DNA of 64,000 bases from Diplolepis rosae (lineage: Eukaryota; Arthropoda; Insecta; Hymenoptera; Diplolepididae), in contig JAPYXD010000744.1 in the NCBI GenBank assembly GCA_030998225.1, positions 558,001 through 622,000 on the forward strand, given 5' to 3'. Below, in pieces: positions 62,451-64,000 of the stretch; positions within the stretch are counted from its first letter, which is position 1; each line of letters starts with the position of its first letter. The position numbers were made by a program, and so were the translations under genes. A model generated the notes under the pieces. The model ran no database searches and was not told the origin of the DNA. It worked only from the letters and a program-made list of their open reading frames with translations.

Positions 62451-64000
62451 AATTCACGCCTAGCGATTTTAAACGCCTAGCGTTGCACAAATGAAATGTT
62501 AATCGAATGTGAATATAAATTCATAATACGCGCCTAGCGATTTCAAACGCCTAGCATAACATAAGTATAATTACCAATTATTTGGACGAGAAATTCAAAT
62601 TCACGCCTAGCGTTGCACAAATGAAATGTTAATCGATTGTGAATATGAATTCAATATACGCGCCTAGCGAATGCAAACGCCTAGCAGAACATAAGTATAG
62701 TTATCAATTATTTGGTCGACAAATTGAAATTCACGCCTAGCGATACTAAACGCCTAGCGTTGCACAAATGAAATGTTAATCGAATGTGAATATAAATTCA
62801 TAATACGCGCCTAGCGATTTCAAACGCCTAGCAAAACATAAGTATAATTATCACTTGGTCGGATGGTGAATTCAAATTCACGCCTAGCGATTTTGAACGC
62901 CTAGCGTTGCACAAATTAGATGTTAATCGAATGTGAATATAAATTCATAATACGCGCCTAGCGATTTCAAACGCCTAGCACAACATAAGTATAATTACCA
63001 ATTATTTGGACGAGAAATTCAAATTCACGCCTAGCGATACTAAACGCCTAGCGTTGCACAAATGAAATGTTAATCGATTTTGAATATAAATTCAATATAC
63101 GCGCATAGCGATTTCAAACAACTAGCACAACATAAGTATAATTACCAATTATTTGGTCGACAAATTCAAATTCACGCCTAGCGATATTAAACGCCTAGCG
63201 TTTCACAAATAAAATGTTAATCGATTATGAATATAAATTCAATATACGCGCCTAGCGATTTCAAACACCTAGCACAACATAAGTATAATTACCAATTATT
63301 TGAACGACAAATTCAAATTCACGCCTAGCGATACTAAACGCCTAGCGTTGCACAAATGAAATGTTAATCGAATGTGAATATAAATTCATAATACGCGCCT
63401 AGCGATTTCAAACGCCTAGCTCAACGTAAGTATAATTATCACTTGGTCGGATGGTGAATTCAAATTCACGCCTAGCGATTTTGAACGCCTAGCGTTGCAC
63501 AAATTAAATGTTAATCGAATGTGAATATAAATTCATAATACGCGCCTAGCGATTTCAAACGCCTAGCATAGCATAAGTATAATTACCAATTATTTGGTCG
63601 AGAAATTCAAATTCACGCCTAGCGATATTAAACGCCTAGCGTTGCACAAGTAAAATGTTAATCGATTATGAATATAAATTCAATATACGCGCCTAGCGAT
63701 TTCAAACACCTAGCACAACATAAGTATAGTTATCAATTATTTGGTCGAAAAATTCAAATTCACGCCTAGCGATACTAAACGCCTAGCGTTGCACAAATAA
63801 AATGTCAGTCGAATGTGAATATAAATTCAAAATACGCGCCTAGCGATTTCAAGCCCCTAGCACAACATAAAGATATTTATCAATTGGTCGAATGATGTAT
63901 TCAAATTCGCGCCTAGCGATACTAAGCGCCTATTGTTTCACAAATGAAATTTTAATCGAATCTGAATATAAATTCAAAATACGCGCCTAGCGATTTTAAA
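62450..64000 (+). repeat. Satellite, right edge
   Basis: Ten to eleven monomers of the right-hand domain: GGTCGGATGGTG (62806, 63394), AACAACTAGC (63117, as at 27310 and 56250), and the AAGTAAAATG type (about 63650). The last 250 bp (CAAGCCCCTAGC, ATAAAGATATTTATC from 63852) resemble 42.29 and 58.6 kb. The array continues past the window edge. Nothing other than satellite is visible. Confidence 0.82.
62603..62612 (+). repeat. 17-bp deletion fusing the two boxes, second case
   Basis: The same fusion TTCACGCCTAGCGTTGCAC, but in a GGACGAG-type monomer with a GAATATGAATTC end, whereas the first case has the AATTAATTCAAG linker. The different surroundings suggest two events, or one event spread by conversion. 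Confidence 0.88.

Larger units (their letters stand above)
1..64000 (+). repeat. 147-bp tandem satellite array filling the window
   Basis: The sequence is a continuous head-to-tail array of a 147-bp monomer from the first to the last base, so it is open at both ends. Monomer starts can be followed at 147-bp steps, for example 127, 274, 421, 568 and 715. All copies lie in the same orientation; the reverse complement of the box motif was not seen as a block. No transposon, gene or unique spacer interrupts it. A typical monomer has A57 T37 G21 C32. Such arrays usually form centromeric or other constitutive heterochromatin, but that role is inferred here. I do not recognise the family. Differences between monomers are mainly point changes plus rare indels of 2, 3, 6, 17 or 73 bp. 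Confidence 0.99.

Noticed and set aside
1..64000. CRISPR-like array: paired 25-bp repeats separated by about 48 bp
   Set aside because: The intervening stretches are homologous to one another and recur hundreds of times, there is no leader or cas gene, and the 64-kb head-to-tail structure is that of a satellite.
1..64000. Protein-coding genes or repeat proteins
   Set aside because: TAG stops recur in all six frames in each monomer, and no start/stop arrangement or codon bias is visible. Any short open frames are repeat by-products.
1..64000. CENP-B box
   Set aside because: The motif needs CGGG (or CCCG in reverse) with TTCG at a set distance. I saw no CGGG, and the rare CCCG (about 24576 and 59544) lacks the rest.
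1..64000. Telomeric repeats
   Set aside because: No tandem TTAGGG, TTTAGGG, TTAGG or their complements were seen. TAGGCG occurs only as part of TAGGCGCC in the La monomers.
1..64000. Assignment to a named satellite family or species
   Set aside because: CGCCTAG-like motifs occur in repeats of several eukaryotes. Without a database search a name would be a guess; a search of the 147-bp consensus against satellite libraries would decide.

Overview
The whole 64-kb window is one uninterrupted tandem satellite DNA array. I found no protein-coding gene, rRNA, tRNA, transposable element or unique-sequence gap. Every stretch I read is a head-to-tail copy, in one orientation, of an AT-rich monomer (about 36% G+C) of 147 bp, roughly 435 monomer equivalents in all. 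This indicates a eukaryotic nuclear genome, most plausibly centromeric or pericentromeric heterochromatin. I do not recognise the satellite family and cannot say whether the host is plant or animal.

Monomer design: each 147-bp monomer is an internal dimer of a 73-bp left half and a 74-bp right half, about 60% identical by eye. Each half opens with two CGCCTAGC boxes 17 bp apart, so four boxes recur with spacings 17/56/17/57. The boxes carry 8 of the 10 CpGs of a typical monomer and are far better conserved than the AT-rich linkers. The CTAG cores put TAG stops in all three frames of both strands, and 147 is divisible by 3, so long reading frames are excluded. 147 bp equals the DNA length of a nucleosome core, and 73.5 bp is close to seven helical turns.

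Higher-order organisation: about a dozen monomer subclasses recur in ordered runs. A GGCGCC site marks one subclass, and its 34 occurrences are mostly spaced by multiples of 73.5 bp. Repeating interval series reveal nested higher-order repeats (HORs): a 588-bp 4-mer; 220-bp units with an extra half-monomer (22 seen); a 1.83-kb 12.5-mer in tandem (15.9-19.5 kb); a 1.91-kb 13-mer in tandem (27.7-31.5 kb); a 10.72-kb superrepeat in tandem (about 30.3-51 kb, with a partial third copy to 55.2 kb); and long-distance copies at offsets of about 10.36, 27.46, 28.94 and 35.5 kb.

Layout: 0.6-5.3 kb is segment A, repeated at 10.9-15.6, 35.5-40.7 and 46.2-51.4 kb and partly at 19.3-22.4 kb. Segment C (20.4-28.4 kb) recurs at 49.3-57.3 kb. 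The right end (51-64 kb) lacks the 220-bp units, has one GGCGCC site, and carries more small deletions and divergent monomers, so it looks like a different local domain. The picture is one of repeated unequal exchange in whole or half monomer steps. All block boundaries were drawn by eye from shared rare variants and are approximate.
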